Source of the DNA: Cryptomeria japonica
Taxonomy: Eukaryota > Streptophyta > Pinopsida > Cupressales > Cupressaceae
Assembly: GCF_030272615.1 (NCBI RefSeq)
Contig: NC_081410.1
Span: 184,745,619 to 184,809,618, forward strand
Direction of reading: 5' to 3'
DNA length: 64,000 nucleotides
The translations under genes were made by a program, and so were the position numbers. Of this stretch, positions 24,144-36,349 are shown in pieces (positions within the stretch are counted from its first letter, which is position 1; each line of letters opens with the position of its first letter). The notes under the pieces were generated by a model. The model had not been told where the DNA came from and ran no database searches. It worked only from the letters and a program-made list of their open reading frames with translations.

Positions 24144-24713
24144 TCAGTTCTCATCTTTACAAGCTTCAATAACATCTTTAGGTTCAATCTTGGAAATCAA
24201 ACATATTTCTTCAGCAACAATCCTTTTCGTAGTCAACAGACTTTTATTTTTATCACCAATAAGCTGATTTTCTAAATGATTTAATCTCACATACCTCAGA
24301 GTCTTCTGATTATTCCGATTCTCAAGTTCTCGAACTTCTTCACTGGCAGCAACAATATACAGATTAACTGTCTCTACTAGATCATTCTGCTTCCCAGATA
24401 CAAAGGATTTAAATGCAGTCTCATATTTACCATGTGATTCTCCAAATTCAGTCAACTCAAAAGCAGCAAGTTTACCAACCAGCATGTCTCTTGTCACATT
24501 AGTCACAGTCCGGATCTCATCAATAGCAACAACTTTAGATTTGTAAGCATCGTAAGTAGGATGCAAGGATCTTTTCACTTTAATAACAATCTCATCTTCT
24601 TCAAGAGTCCCATCGACACATCTGATGTTCATGACAAGTTCATTCACCTTAGCCATAAAGGATGATATGTTCTCATCTTCTTCCATCTTCAACATCTCAT
24701 ACTTTCCTTTCAA
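24144..24713 (-). pseudogene. Fused Copia Gag piece and integrase-RT linker, 189 open codons
   Basis: The first about 135 residues are Gag (UBN2-type capsid: 'KGKYEMLKMEEDENISSFMA', 'VNELVMNIRCVDGTLEEDEI', 'RSLHPTYDAYKSKV'). The rest ('LENQLIGDKNKSLLTTKRI', 'EEICLISKIEPKDVIEACKDEN') is the linker that normally lies between integrase and RT, as in 21591-22199. One internal deletion has joined them in frame, removing zinc knuckle, protease and integrase. The frame is clean for 570 bp. An accidental fusion is most likely; a selected product cannot be excluded from sequence alone. Confidence 0.75.
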
Positions 24714-24791
24714 GCTCTACAGTTTAGCAACTTTGACATGTTTATCTCCTTCATACAAGGTCTCTAAATTTTCCCAGATCTCATGTGTAGT

Positions 24792-25060
24792 CTATAGTCC
24801 CATTACATTAGTCATCTCTGAATCGGTTAGGGCACTCAACAATGCTTCCTTATCTCTTATGTTATGTTCAACATCCTTGATCTCATTTGCAGTAACCAAA
24901 CCATTCTGAGGAACAGTGTAGGCATTCTTTGTAATTTTCAGTAACCTTCTCCAAGGCACTTCGAATGACACTCCATCCGGTCCTTCCATACACTATAATT
25001 GCTTCCATCAAATCTCTGACTCTTTTTTTTGAAAACATAGGTTGTCATTGTGGATCTGCT
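24792..25060 (-). pseudogene. Gag N-terminal piece, unit 1
   Basis: On the - strand 'SFEVPWRRLLKITKNAYTVP' and 'DKEALLSALTDSEMTNVMGL' are the Copia Gag N-terminus, separated by a stop from the 24144-24713 frame. Confidence 0.7.
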
Positions 25061-25090
25061 CAAGTGGTCAAGCTTCTTCCAGAGGATCTA

Positions 25091-25104
25091 GCTCTGATAC
25101 CAAT
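25091..25104 (-). promoter_or_regulatory. Primer-binding site of array unit 1 (antisense)
   Basis: 'gctctgataccaat' is the reverse complement of the tRNA-Met PBS and directly abuts LTR B. Confidence 0.85.
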
Positions 25105-27578
25105 TATTGACAACAACAATAAAGGAAAATTGAGAGGGCAGGGGAGGGGGGGGGGATCAATTTCACTAGATCATACAATTTAAACACAACTTCAAATCTG
25201 ATCAAATGCAACAACAAAGATTAACACAATAACAACACACATAACACCAAGATTCTAACTTGGAAAACCTGGTTAAGCGAAAAACCACGGTGGGAACCTA
25301 CCCACAATAAGATGATACTTTGCAATAGTATGTGAAAATATTACAATGGGGAATGCAAATGCATTCAGGCACACTGCCTAGAGATCACTACTCAAATACA
25401 AGAAGGGCTACAACCCCGAGGAAGGCTCACTGCCTTAGAAAGATTGGACAACAATCCAATTTAGATGAACTGAAAGAATAACATCTCCAAATGCTTGATA
25501 ACAGTTTCGGTTAAGCACATTTGTCTGCCTCGCAACACACTTTGCTCTACACTACACAACGAAAGATGAATTCGCTTGTTCACACATACACCACTCTCTG
25601 GTGATGCAGACACAACACCTACCTCCCAATTACATGAATATGACACCTATTTATACAAATCCTCAACCTTGACTACAAGGTCGGCTCAACCCTTAAGACC
25701 TCATTACAAAATTACATCACACGATACATAAATCAACCACCAGACAATATAATGCCACGACGACATAGCATGGACCCAAATCAAATCACCGAAAATGCAA
25801 CACCACCAAAAATCTCGTCAAGATCATCCGCAACATGCAACACCACCGAAAATGTCACATAACATGAAGAACATCACAGGACCCTTAAGATCTTTAATAA
25901 CATTAGCAATGATCAATGCAGACCAACAAAACAAATAGGACATGATCAAGAAACACCAACAAACATGTTAGAACTATTTGCAATAGCTGCACCGACACCA
26001 GTTAATCAACATGCTGATACTCAAGATCACTCAAGAACACTCAACAAAAGCAAATGAGACTAGAAAGATAACTTGCGGAGCACCAAATCACAAACCATAT
26101 GAATTGAAGATACACATGAACATCCCAAACACTCTCCCAAATCTACAACTCGAGATATAATCATTCCGGAGCACAATAGATCAAATACCATAACACTGCA
26201 ACTCTAAACATTGAAAAACCAATCCTAATATCGGAATCCATAACCCGATCAAATTGTTGGCAAGAGACATTGTTTTGGTGATGTTAGATGCATGGAGATT
26301 ACTTAGGGGTTGTCATTGATGGCAACCCAATCTAGTAATCCTGTCCGGTACTTGTAGATTTGATCTACTGGAAATCATATTGACCTTAGGGATAAGTTCG
26401 ACAGAGTATACATATTCAGTGGGCACAACTCATTTTTGGTGATGCATTTTTGGTTGCGGTGATTGGGATAGTCGATTGGTTGTTTAAGACAGATCACTTT
26501 GTAATTACAGCCTCCAATATTGATTCTAGTGCATGATTCTTGGTTTGGTATTCGGTGATTCCAGAAGAGTAGAGCTATTGTGTGGATAGACTGGTTAACG
26601 TGTGTTACGGAATTGTAGGGATGATTTCGGTGATTGGTGTTGTGTTCAAGGAGTTTCTGCTGTTGCGTGTGAAGCTTGTGATCAATGTTTTAGGTCTGGT
26701 ATATGGATTTACGATGGATTGAGTCGACATGAGACTACATGTTTCATATTTTGTAGTTTTGTGAAGCGGACTTGTTGGAGATCTATTTTGGAGGTGCAGA
26801 TATATAAGATCGATTTGGATGATCATTTTGGGTGATGATGTGTGTGCAAAGTTGTTTTGGGATTGATTGAGCATAATTTCATGTGCACATCTTGAGTTTT
26901 GATGATCCAGTATTTGGCAGCATAGCCGAACAGAGCAGTTTTTCAGATTAGTGGTAGTGGATCATTTTGAGCTAAACTAGAACTAATTGTTGGCATTTGT
27001 AGATGTTGTATTCCAGTTCAAACATTGTATTTTCTTTTATATTTTATTTGTAGGATAGTGAGTCCTTTGGGGTTGTAGCCTTGTTTTGTATTTGAGCAGT
27101 GAGCTCTAGGCAGTGTGCCTAAATGCACGTGCATTCCCCTTTTGTAATATTGTTCTACTACTGGCCATAATATAATAATATTGTGGGTTCAAATCCTATC
27201 GTGGTTTTTCCCTTTCTAGGTTTTGACGTAAAAATCTTGGTGTTATGGTTGTGTGGTTATTTGCATTGAGTTTCTGCATTGTACTTTCTATCTTTTGCAT
27301 TCGGTGGTTTAAGAATCAGTTTAATAAACTTGTAAATTGTAGAACATTGATTCACCCCCCTCTCAATGTTCATCGATTCCAAGACAAATCACCACATATC
27401 ATCATGAAACCAACACTGAATCAACTAGAGATACTTTATTACTGAAATCACAAATCCGCACCAAGACATCTGCAACATACCAACTAAAACAACCTTACCA
27501 ACTCTCTACCATACCAAAACACAAAAATATGTTGACATCAATGACAACAACATATCCTAGTAGCAACAATATCCAAAA
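25105..27578 (-). repeat. LTR B of the Copia array, shared by both units and split by a solo LTR
   Basis: Starts 'tattgacaacaacaataaag', aligning with the start of LTR A, and ends 'atccaaaa' before an antisense PPT (27579 on). Without the insert 26255-27389 it is about 1.34 kb, the same as LTR A. Its two halves rejoin at 'gatcaaatcacc'. Confidence 0.82.
26255..27384 (+). mobile_element. Sense solo LTR inserted in LTR B, TSD CAAAT
   Basis: TGTTGGCAAGAGAC to GATTCCAAGA (1130 bp). CAAAT flanks it at 26250-26254 and 27385-27389, and the uninterrupted site is readable in LTR A. It carries the shared 'cgtggtttttccc' box and the 'tgattcacccccctctcaatg' end region. No PBS or coding sequence is present, so it is the remnant left by LTR-LTR recombination. 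Confidence 0.9.
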
Positions 27579-27830
27579 TTCTCCCACTTTGGCATTGATG
27601 GCAACATATGAATGCGAAACACAATCAATGCAACGAAAGAAATCAACACCAACAATCTCCCCCTTAGATCATGCACATCAAGCTTCCAAGATAAGACAAT
27701 TTTTCACATGCTTCTCTCCCCCTTTGACAACAATGCCAAAGACACAAAAATCGTTAATCACTCCTCAAACGCAAACCACTGAACCACGCCCTAACTACTC
27801 CAACTGAGTAGTAACACCTGCTCATTAATT
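27579..27830 (-). other. 3' UTR with repeated polypurine modules, unit 2
   Basis: Antisense PPT copies at 27579 ('ttctcccactttggc'), about 27655 ('aatctcccccttagatc') and about 27715 ('tctccccctttgac'). Closely matches 23707-23960. Confidence 0.65.
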
Positions 27831-27883
27831 CGGATAAGAAGATAAGATTATGAAGTCCACCAGATTGATGCATATCAATGCAT

Positions 27884-29400
27884 CTAGTTCTCATCAGGAG
27901 GGGTAGAGACTTCTAATTTATCTCTCAGATATACAAATGTATCTGCAGGCAAAGGCTTTGTTAAGATATATGTAATCTGATTCTTTGTAGATACATACTC
28001 CAATTTGACTTCTTCCTCACTGACTTTCTCCCTCAAAGAATGATACTTGATTGATATACGCTTTGTTTTAGAATGCAATACTGGATTCTTGGAAATATTA
28101 ATAGCCCTCGAATTATCACAATATATAACAGTAGGATCATCATAAACAACTCCAATGTCCTCCGACATCTTCTCCATCCAAACTACTTGAGTATAGTTGC
28201 TAGCAACAGTAATTTATTCAGCTTCTGTAGTAGATAGAGAAATATCATTTTGCTTCTTACTCACCCAAGAAACCAACTTCTTTCCCAAAAAGAATGCTCC
28301 ACCAGTAGTGCTCTTCCGATCATTAACATCACTTGCCCAATCAACATCAGTATAAACACATAACATGAATTTATCATTCTTTGGATACCACAAACCATAG
28401 TCAACTGTCCCCTTCAAGTATCTAAAAATCCTCTTCACAACGGTAACATCACTTTCTTTAGGATCAACTTGAAATCTTGCACAAAGACAAACATCATGGA
28501 TAATGTTTGGTCTAGTCTAAGTCAAATATAACAGTCCACCAACCATAGATCTATACAAGGTCTGATTAACTTTCGGAGATTCATCTTGCTTAGACAACTT
28601 GCATCTAGTCACCATAGGAGTTCCAACAGGTTTGAAGTCATCTAACCCAAACCTCTTCAACAATTTCTTCACATACTTAGATAGACAAATAAAAACACCT
28701 TTAACAGTTTGTGTAATCTGCAATCCTAAAAAGAATTTCATCTCACCTATTATAGACATCTCAAACTCTTTTCGCGTATCATTAACAAACCTCATACTCA
28801 AATCATCATCTCAAAAAATAATGTCATCAACAAAAACTTCAACAATCAAAATGTTATCATTATCAACCTTAAAGTATAAATTACTCTCAACAGTACCTTT
28901 ACAAAATCCCAACTCCATCGAATACTTGTCCAATCTAGCATACTAGACTCTAGGGGCTTGTTTAAGTCCATACAATGCTTTCTTCAATCTGCGCACCATG
29001 TCTCCCTCATCTGATAATGAAAACCCATCTGGTTGTTCAATGTAGATTTCCTCTTCCAAATCACCATTCGAAAAGGTTGATTTTACATCCATCTGATATA
29101 CCTTGAAATTCTTATACGCGGCATATGCAAGATGTAATCTAACAACTTCAATTCTAGCTACTGGAGCAAAAACCTCATAATCAATTCCTTCCATTTGTTA
29201 ACATGCTTTACATACCAATCTTGCTTTGTTTCTAACCACTTCACTGACTTCATTCAATTTATTTTTGAATACCCATTTTGTACCAATCACTTTCTTGTCT
29301 TTAGGCCTCAGAACAAGTTCCCACGTATTATGCCATAGCCATCTGTCATCAAGCTGTGATATCAAACAATGTTTTGTAACTCCTTTCAACTGGTACATAA
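27884..29400 (-). pseudogene. Copia reverse transcriptase and RNase H remnant, unit 2
   Basis: Reading down from 29398: 'TWELVLRPKDKKVIGTKWVF', 'MEGIDYEVFAPVARIEVVRL', 'YGLKQAPRV', then 'VDDIIF' (the RT catalytic FVDD is kept), 'MKFFLGLQITQTVKGVF', RNase H 'VYTDVDWASDVNDRKSTTGG', 'ISLSTTEAE', 'YCDNSRAINISKNPVLHSKT' and 'KRISIKYHSLREKV'. Frame breaks at about 28180, 28440, 28805, 28943 and 29196 kill it. Upstream, the GAG-pre-integrase piece 'QLDDRWLWHN' runs straight into 'TWELV', so nearly the whole integrase has been deleted at about 29330. Confidence 0.85.
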
Positions 29401-29500
29401 TTCCATTTGTCCTTCTTTCAGCTGCAATAACTGTTCCAAAATCCTTCCGGATCTCACATCCATTGTCCCAAAAAACAACATTCTATGCATTTTCGCACAT

Positions 29501-29803
29501 CTATCCAACACTCAAGACATTATGATGCAAACCCTTCACATGATAAACATTATCAGTGTTATGTTTTCTATCAAAATCAATCGAACCAATACCAACAATT
29601 TGTGTTGTCTGATCATCTCCTAATCTAACAGAACCTCCATCATATCTTTCAGTTTTTATGAATTTACTTGTATCATCGGTCATATGATTTGAACATCCAT
29701 TGTGAATTAACCATTCATTCTTATCTCTTCTAGCATGAAATGCGTTAGCAACAGTCTTAGAGATATCAAACTTAGGAACATCCTCTTCTACCATAATAGG
29801 CAA
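29501..29803 (-). pseudogene. Copia aspartic protease remnant
   Basis: 'NEWLIHNGCSNHMTDDTSKF' corresponds to the Copia protease signature WLIDSGCSNHMTGD. The catalytic Asp is His here and the following Ser is Asn, so it cannot be active. 'VYHVKGLHHNVLSVG' is the usual C-terminal end. Confidence 0.8.
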
Positions 29804-30009
29804 TCACCATCCTCATAGTCTGATTCATCATCTAAGATATCCTCATCATCCTTAACATAATATGCCTTCTGATTTAACTTTCCCTTGATTTCCTTAAACT
29901 TTTGTCTATTTCCCTTTTTTGAACATCTAGTTGCAATATGACCAATCTTACCATTTCCGAAACATTTAAAGGGTAACATACCTTTGTATTTGTCAGTGCC
30001 TTTCTTCAA
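29788..30009 (-). pseudogene. Gag zinc-knuckle remnant
   Basis: 'CFGNGKIGHIATRC' is a CCHC knuckle in which the second Cys has become Gly/Asn. An acidic stretch ('DDEDILDDESDYEDGD') precedes the protease, as in Sirevirus Gag. Confidence 0.75.
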
Positions 30010-30595
30010 TTTTTCTCACAAAGTTTGCTTCTACCTCATCTGGGCTTTCTTCATCATCCAAACTGTCTTCAGATGCCTTGAACGTAGTCTCTAACTTGTC
30101 TTGGTCATTTCCAAATTTCCTTACTTAAAATGTAGTCAAGGTACCAAACAATTGCTCCCTGGTGAATTTCTTTGGATCATAAGTTTCTTCAATTGTTGAG
30201 ATCTTGTCATTGTAGCTTACCGATAATGTCATCAAAATCTTGTCAATCACATTTTCATCACTCAAAGTACCTCCGAGTTCTCGTTCACCGCGATATCAAT
30301 CTTCTCAAAATAGCTCACAATGTCTTCTCCTTCCTCCATCCTTAGAGTTTCCTATCTTCTCTTAGCTATTAGCCTCTTTGTTAGCTTGACTTTTTCATTC
30401 CCTTCATAGATGTCTATCAACTTCTGCCAAACCTCATAAGCAATATTCAAAGAGATAACTTTAGTTAATTCAGTTTTTGATAATGCACGGAAAATAACAT
30501 ACCTTGCCTTTTCATTTTCTTCATAAGCTTGAATCTCATTCGGAGTATTGAGACCATTTGCCGATAGAACATACCTAGTCTTTATAGCCTTCCAA
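30010..30595 (-). pseudogene. Copia Gag capsid remnant, unit 2
   Basis: On the - strand 'YLGYNTWKAIKTRYVLSANG', 'ALSKTELTKVISLNIAYEVW' and 'KLIDIYEGNEKVKLTKRLIA' are the UBN2-type Gag capsid. The N-terminus resumes beyond the nested element, at 37509-37600. Confidence 0.75.
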
Positions 30596-30624
30596 GTATT
30601 GTAACCCAGATAAACCAAACAACC
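30596..30624. repeat. 29-bp direct duplication flanking the nested element, left copy
   Basis: Begins 'gtattgtaacccaga' and ends 'caaacaacc'. It abuts the 5' LTR and matches 37480-37508 in 27 of 29 positions. Confidence 0.8.
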
Positions 30625-31557
30625 TTGGCAATTGACACTTAATTGATTGGTTTCACTATGTTGTCATTGATGGCAACATGGTATTGTGTTCCGACTTCAT
30701 GCTTTGGTTCAGTGGTGTACCAGCAGACATTTCACAAATACTACATTGACACCGGCACCGACAAGACAAAAGGATTTCCTTGGTCACCGCCAATGCAGAC
30801 CGACATTGTTTAGTAAAGGTTATCGATATTGGAGGCCGACATATCTTGGATCCGACATCGACAATTGGTTCTAATATTTATGAATTTGTGTTATTTGGTT
30901 GACATGTAATTTGATATTGTATATATCTTTGTAAGCTAGCATAAGACATGTAAATTTGTATAGGGTATATAGGTCAGTTTGATAGGTCATTTTGATATAA
31001 ACATATGATAGGAGATTATGGATATGCGAATGTACTATGATGCGAAATATATCAGAGAGATCATGTATGTGAGGAAATTTATGTAAGGGTTATTTTGATA
31101 AAGGGTTTAAAGTTTCAGACCGAAATAGACAAAGCTTAAACCGAAACTGTATTCTGGCATAGAATATGCTATTTTCGCAGTTCACACTTCTCCGGATTGT
31201 AGTATGGAATTTTATGTAGTCAATGAGGCTCCTTTTGTGATTGAGCAGTGCGCTCTAGGTTGTAAGCCTTCCTACAAGTGCAGACCCCTCATATTTTGTA
31301 ATATCTCTTCATATGGTCAGTGGATTGATATTGTGGATCACAAATCCCACCGTGGTTTTTCCTCTTTGAGGTTTTCCACATATAACTCTGTGTGTTATGG
31401 TTCTCATTTATGTGATTGGCTTATTGGTTGCTTTACTTCTTCAATTCTATATGTATCTGTATACCGGTTGGTGTATGCATGTTTTATTAAGGTTAAAATT
31501 AATTATTCTGGTATAACATTGATTCACCCAACCTCTCAGTGTTATTTGATTCCAACA
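30625..31557 (+). repeat. 5' LTR of the pol-less element
   Basis: 'ttggcaattgacac' to 'ttccaaca'. It lacks the initial TG seen in the 3' copy (TGTTGGCAATTG). Contains a TATA-like 'gtatatagg' near 30965 and the 'caccgtggtttttcc' box at about 31349. Confidence 0.85.
30965..30973 (+). promoter_or_regulatory. TATA-like box in the 5' LTR
   Basis: 'gtatatagg', also present in the 3' LTR at about 36887. The position in mid-LTR fits a U3 promoter. Not tested. Confidence 0.4.
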
Positions 31558-31559
31558 AT

Positions 31560-31572
31560 TGGTATCAGAGCC
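31560..31572 (+). promoter_or_regulatory. Primer-binding site, tRNA-Met type
   Basis: TGGTATCAGAGCC lies two bases after the 5' LTR end. Confidence 0.88.
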
Positions 31573-31625
31573 TTGTGCTTCAGAGGAAGTTTAATAGCTT
31601 GAGGAAGATCCTGAAACCAAAATCT

Positions 31626-32706
31626 ATGGATATGGCTTTGAAGAAGCAACTTGAGATGACACTTGAAGATTATGATGCTGAAAGGTTGAAGATCGTAAAG
31701 CTACAAGATGAACTGAATTCTGCTAAGGAATTCATTCTTGTCCTTCAAGAGAGGCTATCATCTGTTCAAGCTAGGAGGAAGGTACTTTTGCAAAGTTAGG
31801 ATGATGAAGAGAAAGATGCATTTAAGGAACAATGTCAGAAATTGAGTTAGGAGAACATGGTTATGAAAAATGAAATGCAAGTTATAACTATGAGAATGTC
31901 TACGGAGATTGAGGACAGAAAGAAGAAGGAAATTTTTTTTGCTGTATCCCTGAAGAACAAATTTGAAGAGTGTGGTAGGTTGGTTTATGAGAATGGTATG
32001 TTGAGAACTAATTTGGTACAATCCCAGAGTAATGAACAAGAGCTTGAGAGAAATGATAATTTTGAGAGAAGATTTAACTATTGCAAGTGAGTAAAAAAAT
32101 AATTCAAGATTAGCTTAGCACAACTAGATGAATTATTGAAGAGACAAAGACAGATTGGAGATTCCAGTGGACTTGGATTTGAGCGAGGACATAATTCCGG
32201 TACTACTAATAAAGATCAAAAGCATAAGGCACTGGTAAGGCAATTTAATGCTTATAAATTCAATGGTAGATGCTTTTTTTGCAATAGATTTGGTCACATG
32301 GCTAGACAATGTAGAAACAGAGCAAATCAGAACCTTGATTCTGCTCTCGGTAAATGTTCTAAATGCAATAAGTATGGTCATAAAATAGAAGATTGCAGAA
32401 TGAATGTTAAATGCTATGCACATGTGCGGAAAGTTTGGACATATGACTAATCAGTGCAGGTCAAGCAATTTCACGGGTTTTAGCAAAGCAATTCAAATGA
32501 ACAATGTTACATGTTATGCATGTAATGAGGTTGGACATATTGCTAAATTTTGTAAAAGAAGAAATCCACCGGTTTGTAATGGAGGATCAAATGATAAAAG
32601 AAAAAAGAAGGTTAGTGAGATCCGACAAGATTATACTCAAAGATGGGTTAGAAAGACTGAAGAACAATCATCAGATGGGAATGTCTTGGTTACGTATCCG
32701 ACATAA
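31626..32706 (+). pseudogene. Gag C-terminal half: coiled coil plus four CCHC zinc knuckles
   Basis: Begins at ATG 31626 ('MDMALKKQLEMTLEDYD'), a long E/K/Q/L coiled coil, then 'LAQLDELLKRQRQIGDSSGL', the signature found just before the zinc knuckles of many plant Copia Gags. Knuckles: 'CFFCNRFGHMARQC' (32271-32312), 'CSKCNKYGHKIEDC' (32356-32397), a third split by a 4-nt insertion near 32422 ('CGKFGHMTNQC'), and 'CYACNEVGHIAKFC' (32511-32552). In-frame stops at about 31797, 31846 and 32088 lie at CAG-to-TAG or CGA-to-TGA positions. The usual capsid domain upstream is missing. RNA packaging is the inferred former role. Confidence 0.8.
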
Positions 32707-33090
32707 GGGGTTGCTCCTGCACCAGTAGGGAGCTCATCCGGTAACTGAGGCAAATGCCTTGGGGGTAGACAAAATTCATGAAAATGCTGCATATGCCTCG
32801 GGAAGAGGTTCTGGAAGATGTTCCAGATATTGAAGATGATTATCCGACATGGATATGTTCTGTGGGAGATCCGGTATCTTTCACTGGCAGTCATTTATGT
32901 CAAAGGAATATTAGGGTTTTTCTAGAAGGTTAAAAGGTCGAATTGACTTCATTGTTGATCACCTTGCATTCAGAGTGATTTCAGAGTGACTAAGAGTGAG
33001 CAAAGACAATTCAGAGCAATCAGTTTCTTCTTGAGCGTAATTTGTTGGAGGTTTTTACTGAGAGCGATCAAAAGGTATTTAACTTTAAAC

Positions 33091-36000
33091 ATGGAAGTGG
33101 GATCATCATCTATTCCTATTTTTGTTGCAAACTCGATTGTAGTAGAGGTCAAGGACCGCCCCAGGCCAATTTTCAAGCGGTATCCACATCTGACTACCCT
33201 CGAAGATTTGGTTGGAGCATTTTCTCACGTTCCAAAGGGAGTTGTCTATGTAGAAGATGTTAGGGCATATATTCACTATCACATTGAGGACTTGGGAACT
33301 TCTGAAACTAAGGGCATGTATATGAGTGAGATGATGGGAGAATCTAGAAAGATCAAACCGACATACAAGCATATTGAAGACCTAGGGTTTATCGACATTC
33401 TGGATATTCCAGAATTTGAAGATGTGATAATTAGATATGTTTTGAGCAGAGACCATGAGGAATATATATGGTTAAACAGACCTTACAAAATCACCAAGGA
33501 AGCCATCCGGGCAATCATTGGTTTACCATTGGTTGGGCAACATCCAGACAAGAAGGTTTCGAATGATTTCATGAAAAAGATCACCGATGCGATATTTGAC
33601 GGGAGATCCATGAGAGTGAGCACTATCACCGACACAGACATCAAATTTGGTAGCATGATCATCGGGTATAAGGTAACTTATTCAAATTGACTAATTTCTG
33701 TTTCCAGTTCATGCATTTTGGCTGCATACAAAATGATGAGAGAGACTGTAAAATTAGATCTATGCGGTTGGATGCTAGATGAGTTGATAATATGCCTAGG
33801 AAAAATTAAGGGTGAAAAGAAGGGTACATTCCGGTATGACAACTTGATAGTTTGCTTGATGTTATATTTCATGAATGATACACCTGGTTTTGGTAAGAGG
33901 CAATGGGCATTTGACATCCCGGTAGGGAGACAATTGAAACAATCAATTGCTCCTTTAGGAAGTCAGAGAGATGATAAAGTTTGGGGATATTTCAAAGCAT
34001 TCCAGAAATCTATGAGGTCTAGGGTAAGGGTACCTGAGCATATTGTAGAAAAATATTCAACAGACATATGCTTCATGGTAAAGAAGAATGAAACACTTAT
34101 GGAAGCAATTAAAAGCCCCGAAAGATTTGGGTTGAGGAAATGGGCTATGAGGTGGATGCAGAAATTCTTGATGCTTATGCAAAAATGCTGATTGATGCAC
34201 CAATTGATGAGGCAGAGAAGCCCTGTGGTACTGCACAACAGAAAACACAAGAGGTTGAAACATAGTTCAACCAGAAGAAAAGAGAGAAGCAGGAAGTGAA
34301 AGCAAACAAATTTGTGGAGAAGGTCTCAAAGGACATTAAAGCATTAATTGATGTTGTCTCAGAGAAAGGTAGGAAGAGGAAGAGTCTCAAAGTACATATT
34401 GAGCCTGTTACTGCAACATCAGAATCTGAGAATGACAAACCGTTGGCATTTAAGAGGGTTGTTAGGAAGAAAACAGAGGAAACAAAGGCAAAAGCTAAGA
34501 AGCAACCAGCTAGGAAGGTTACAATCAAAATACCGGCACAAAAGCAAGCACCAAAGACAACACCTTCAGTTGCATCCGGTACTGCAAAGAAGAAGAAGAA
34601 GAGTGACATCGACTTAACAATTGAATCTGGTAATGTGACCATCATACCACCTAAAACTTGTGCAGAGTTAGTAGATGAAATCACTAAAGATGGCATGTTG
34701 AAGAATGTTCAATTTTTCTATGAACGCTTAGAGGATGATGAACACAGAGAGGTAGAGGAAGCAACCTTATTATACTTGGATATTTATAAGAAAGCCTTAA
34801 TAGAAATAGAAAATCAAATACCGACTGAATCGTATAATATGTTAGATGCTAGAAGACTGTCAGCTATGCAAGAAGATAAACATATTAAAATTCAAGAGTT
34901 ATTATCTATTTGTGTTACTATTGCTCCAAATGAAATGGAAAAGACACTTGAGGTGGCAGATAGAAAATTTTTTAATAGAGAACATAGAATAACTAGTCTG
35001 ATGCTAGGAAGAGTAAATGAAATAATAAAGGAGACTCAAAAAGCATGGGTTAAATTTCTTGAAGAGAACAAGGGATTCTTTACTTCACCGAAAACCAAAA
35101 TAGACATTGTAGATACCTCAGTTGAAGGAAAAGGAAAGGGGATTATGGGTACTTCACCCTCAGTTTTGAAAATATTAAGATAGTGGAAATTGAGCCCCTG
35201 ATAAATACAGATGTACAGACAAATAATGAGATACCGGTTAATAGAGAGAGTGAACAAGTTAATATTGTACATGATATTAATATTGAGGATAATAGTCCTC
35301 CAGATACAAATGTACAGGTTGATGTTACAGTTCCTACAAAGGAACTGACAGTTACACAAATTGCACCAAGGGGTGAAGCCACCGGTGCAAGTGAGGAGGT
35401 TATAAAGAATAAATCTTGAGAAGAGAAGAAAGATGAATCCGACAAGGAACCGATAGTTGGTCCATCATTGTTGTCAATTGACACCTCACAGGTCGAAAAG
35501 AAAAACATAACAAAGAAGAGTCCCACTGAACCCATGATGATGGCAACACAAAAACTAATGAAGGAGGGATCCATAGATAAAGGGATTATAGATCAATCAA
35601 TCACTGTTTTACACAGATTGGTCCCAGAGTGCAAGATTGAAAATGAAGCGAGCCCATGCGACAAGCTTAAGATAATTACTGAGCATATTTAAAAGGATTT
35701 TCAATCCTTACAACAAATTTCAAACCGACAAGCACTAGAGAGGTTTACTTAGGCTAAGAGAGCTGCATTTGATCAGGTAATTGAATCTGAGAAGAAAAAG
35801 ATTGACGAGAAGCTGATACTAATAGAAAATTCATTGAAGCAATGTAGAAATATATATAGGGTATGTTGTAACACTGATATACTTACAACTAATGTGGATA
35901 AAAAGATAAAAGAAATTCAGGAGAAAATTGCAAATATAGCTAATTCTTTTGATAGATCGATTTTATTGACTACATCCATTGATGGTCAAATTTTGATTTT

Positions 36001-36112
36001 GGAGAACCAAATTTTTGTTCTTGAGAAGGAAAGAGACAAAATGATAAGAAGAGCTAGAAGTCTGAGAGGCTTGGTGAGTCCCCGATTGGATTCACTCAGT
36101 GTACACAAGTAA
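33091..36112 (+). pseudogene. Large unknown ORF, about 1000 codons, env-like/'putative plant transposon protein'-like
   Basis: Starts at ATG 33091. N-terminal part: 'LTTLEDLVGAFSHVPKGVVY', 'FEDVIIRYVLSRDHEEYIWL', 'KITKEAIRAIIGLPLVGQHP' and 'LMLYFMNDTPGFGKRQWAFD'. The 'IT..AI..I.GLP..G' pattern resembles the Transposase_32 domain often labelled envelope-like in plant Sireviruses; this is tentative. Middle: a Lys-rich tract ('KKTEETKAKAKKQPARKV'). C-terminus: a long coiled coil ending 'LVSPRLDSLSVHK', shared with 7950-8298. Breaks: TGA at 33688, frameshifts near 34145 and 35175, and stops near 34264, 35417, 35690 and 35750. No protease, RT or integrase motif was seen. Function unknown. Confidence 0.7.
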
Positions 36113-36349
36113 GAATGCATGGATATGGTGGGGAAGCCCACATCGACAGAGGTAAATGAGAAAGTCTTTTGCACATATATATATCTAGTGGACTTGTATC
36201 TATTTCCGACACATTCAAAACTGGCTGGGATACTTATCTTGAGCTATTGGAGAAGGCTTATCCGAAATTTTTTAAATTTGTCAAGCTCCGGTAAGATATT
36301 TTGGGATATTCATTATACAGTTCTTTCTCTTTGACATTTCTTTTAGAAT

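Noticed and set aside
27181-27200. 'gggttcaaatcc' resembling a tRNA T-arm or pol III B box
   Set aside because: No cloverleaf can be drawn around it; the other LTRs have 'gggtcacaaatcccaccgtgg' at this place, so it is a variant of that LTR box.
33669-33710. Intron-like stretch (GT...TTGACTAAT...TTTCTGTTTCCAG) over the stop at 33688 in the large ORF
   Set aside because: Only about 35 nt, below the usual plant minimum, and removing it would put the strongly coding-like continuation out of frame. A point nonsense change is simpler.
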